This document shows, piece by piece, positions 63,517-64,000 of a stretch of 64,000 nucleotides of DNA. The position numbers were made by a program, and so were the translations under genes. Origin of the DNA: Desulfobacter hydrogenophilus. Lineage in GTDB: Bacteria; Desulfobacterota; Desulfobacteria; Desulfobacterales; Desulfobacteraceae. The notes under the pieces were generated by a model that saw only the letters and a program-made list of their open reading frames with translations, made no database searches and was not told the origin of the DNA. The stretch lies in assembly GCF_004319545.1 (NCBI RefSeq), contig NZ_CP036313.1:4404501-4468500 (forward strand), given 5' to 3'. Within the stretch, counting starts at the first letter, position 1, and each line of letters opens with the position of its first letter.

Positions 63517-64000
63517 ATGGCATCGGGGAAAGTGACGATTATGGACGGTGGCATTGGCAGGGAGCTGGAACGGCAGGGCGCACCGTTCAGGCAGCCGGAG
63601 TGGTCAGCACTGGCCATTATGGAGGCCCCTTCGGTTGTCAAGGCGGTCCATAAATCATTTATTGAAAGCGGCGCATCTGTTATAACAACCAACAGCTATG
63701 CCCTGGTCCCTTTTCATATTGGCGAAGAAAAATTTAAAAAACAGAGCAGGACGCTGGCAACTATCGCCGGAAAAACGGCTCGGGCAGCCGTCAATGAAAC
63801 CCGAACCGAAACCCGGACCCGCATATGTGTTGCAGGTTCCATCCCTCCATTGTTTGGCTCCTACCGTGCCGATCTGTACCGGCCGGAGCGGGTGGTTGAA
63901 ATTGCAACCCCTTTAGTAGAGGGGCTTTCTCCGTATATAGATTTATGGCTATGTGAAACCCAGAGTCTGATTGATGAACCGCTCAGGATCAAGTCCTTGA
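63517..64000 (+). CDS. Homocysteine S-methyltransferase family protein, 3' end outside window
   Basis: The first 161 residues are seen: MASGKVTIMDGGIGRELERQ, then ASVITTNSYALVPFHIGEE, VAGSIPPLFGSYRADLYRP and LWLCETQSL. These are N-terminal features of the Pfam S-methyl_trans family, in which three C-terminal Cys bind zinc (outside the window). The enzyme transfers a methyl group to homocysteine or acts on a related substrate. AAGGAA 6 nt upstream of ATG 63517 sets the start. It is cut off by the window edge. Confidence 0.85.
   Translation, partial: MASGKVTIMDGGIGRELERQGAPFRQPEWSALAIMEAPSVVKAVHKSFIESGASVITTNSYALVPFHIGEEKFKKQSRTLATIAGKTARAAVNETRTETRTRICVAGSIPPLFGSYRADLYRPERVVEIATPLVEGLSPYIDLWLCETQSLIDEPLRIKSL

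Overview
The window looks like chromosomal DNA of an anaerobic, sulfate-reducing type deltaproteobacterium, most likely of the Desulfobacteraceae. This is an inference from gene content: class II desulfoferrodoxin, tandem rubredoxins, a ferritin-like rubrerythrin relative, a ferredoxin-thioredoxin reductase catalytic chain, cytochrome bd, a PerR-type regulator with KatG, and a complete Bat (aerotolerance) operon. No rRNA, tRNA or CRISPR array was seen.

Layout. 1-10 kb (minus strand): a partial yccF, recB and recC without an adjacent recD, a small lipoprotein, the adenine-salvage pair apt and mtnP, and a membrane-anchored thioredoxin-like protein. 10-19.6 kb is an oxygen-defence block: cydAB behind a near-consensus sigma-54 promoter, two tandemly duplicated rubredoxin genes (the second strongly rearranged), a DHH phosphoesterase, a decayed SRPBCC-SDR gene, desulfoferrodoxin, a glutaredoxin/FTR pair, exonuclease III and a rubrerythrin-like protein. 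19.8-28.2 kb: pstC-pstA-pstS-pstB, a MlaC-like protein, a hypothetical gene, RNase HI and an HDOD protein.

28.3-34.7 kb is a mobile-element cluster: a RAYT remnant with REP-like hairpins, a 245-bp MITE-like element that changed the C-terminus of an aldo/keto reductase, a complete DDE-transposase IS with an 18-bp inverted repeat and 5-bp target duplication, the remnant of another transposase next to a long palindrome, and an IS200-type element that splits a CZB-containing chemoreceptor gene.

34.7-40.3 kb: an Att-like ABC export operon (ATPase, FtsX-type permease, AttH-like lipoprotein) behind mutM and a small unknown gene. 40.5-46 kb: a LysR regulator divergent from a small ferredoxin and an exported two-repeat OsmC-like protein, then an alcohol-dehydrogenase-like reductase, a radical SAM protein and an SDR. 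46-48.6 kb: an IS91-type transposase with its own tyrosine recombinase. 48.7-52 kb: LysR, flavodoxin plus a TPR protein, and gpsA. 52-60 kb: moxR, DUF58, DUF4381, batA, batB-C fusion and batD-E fusion. 60.4-63.2 kb: perR and katG sharing an operator motif. The window ends inside a homocysteine S-methyltransferase-like gene.

The most unusual items are: (i) a rubredoxin whose N-terminal metal knuckle is duplicated and in which each copy has lost a different cysteine; (ii) two intergenic copies of a structured element (about 15.9 and 50.7 kb) whose 15-position stems differ by compensatory base changes; (iii) the exported tandem OsmC-like protein in which only the second repeat keeps the cysteine pair; and (iv) the MITE insertion whose pre-insertion reading frame can be reconstructed exactly.
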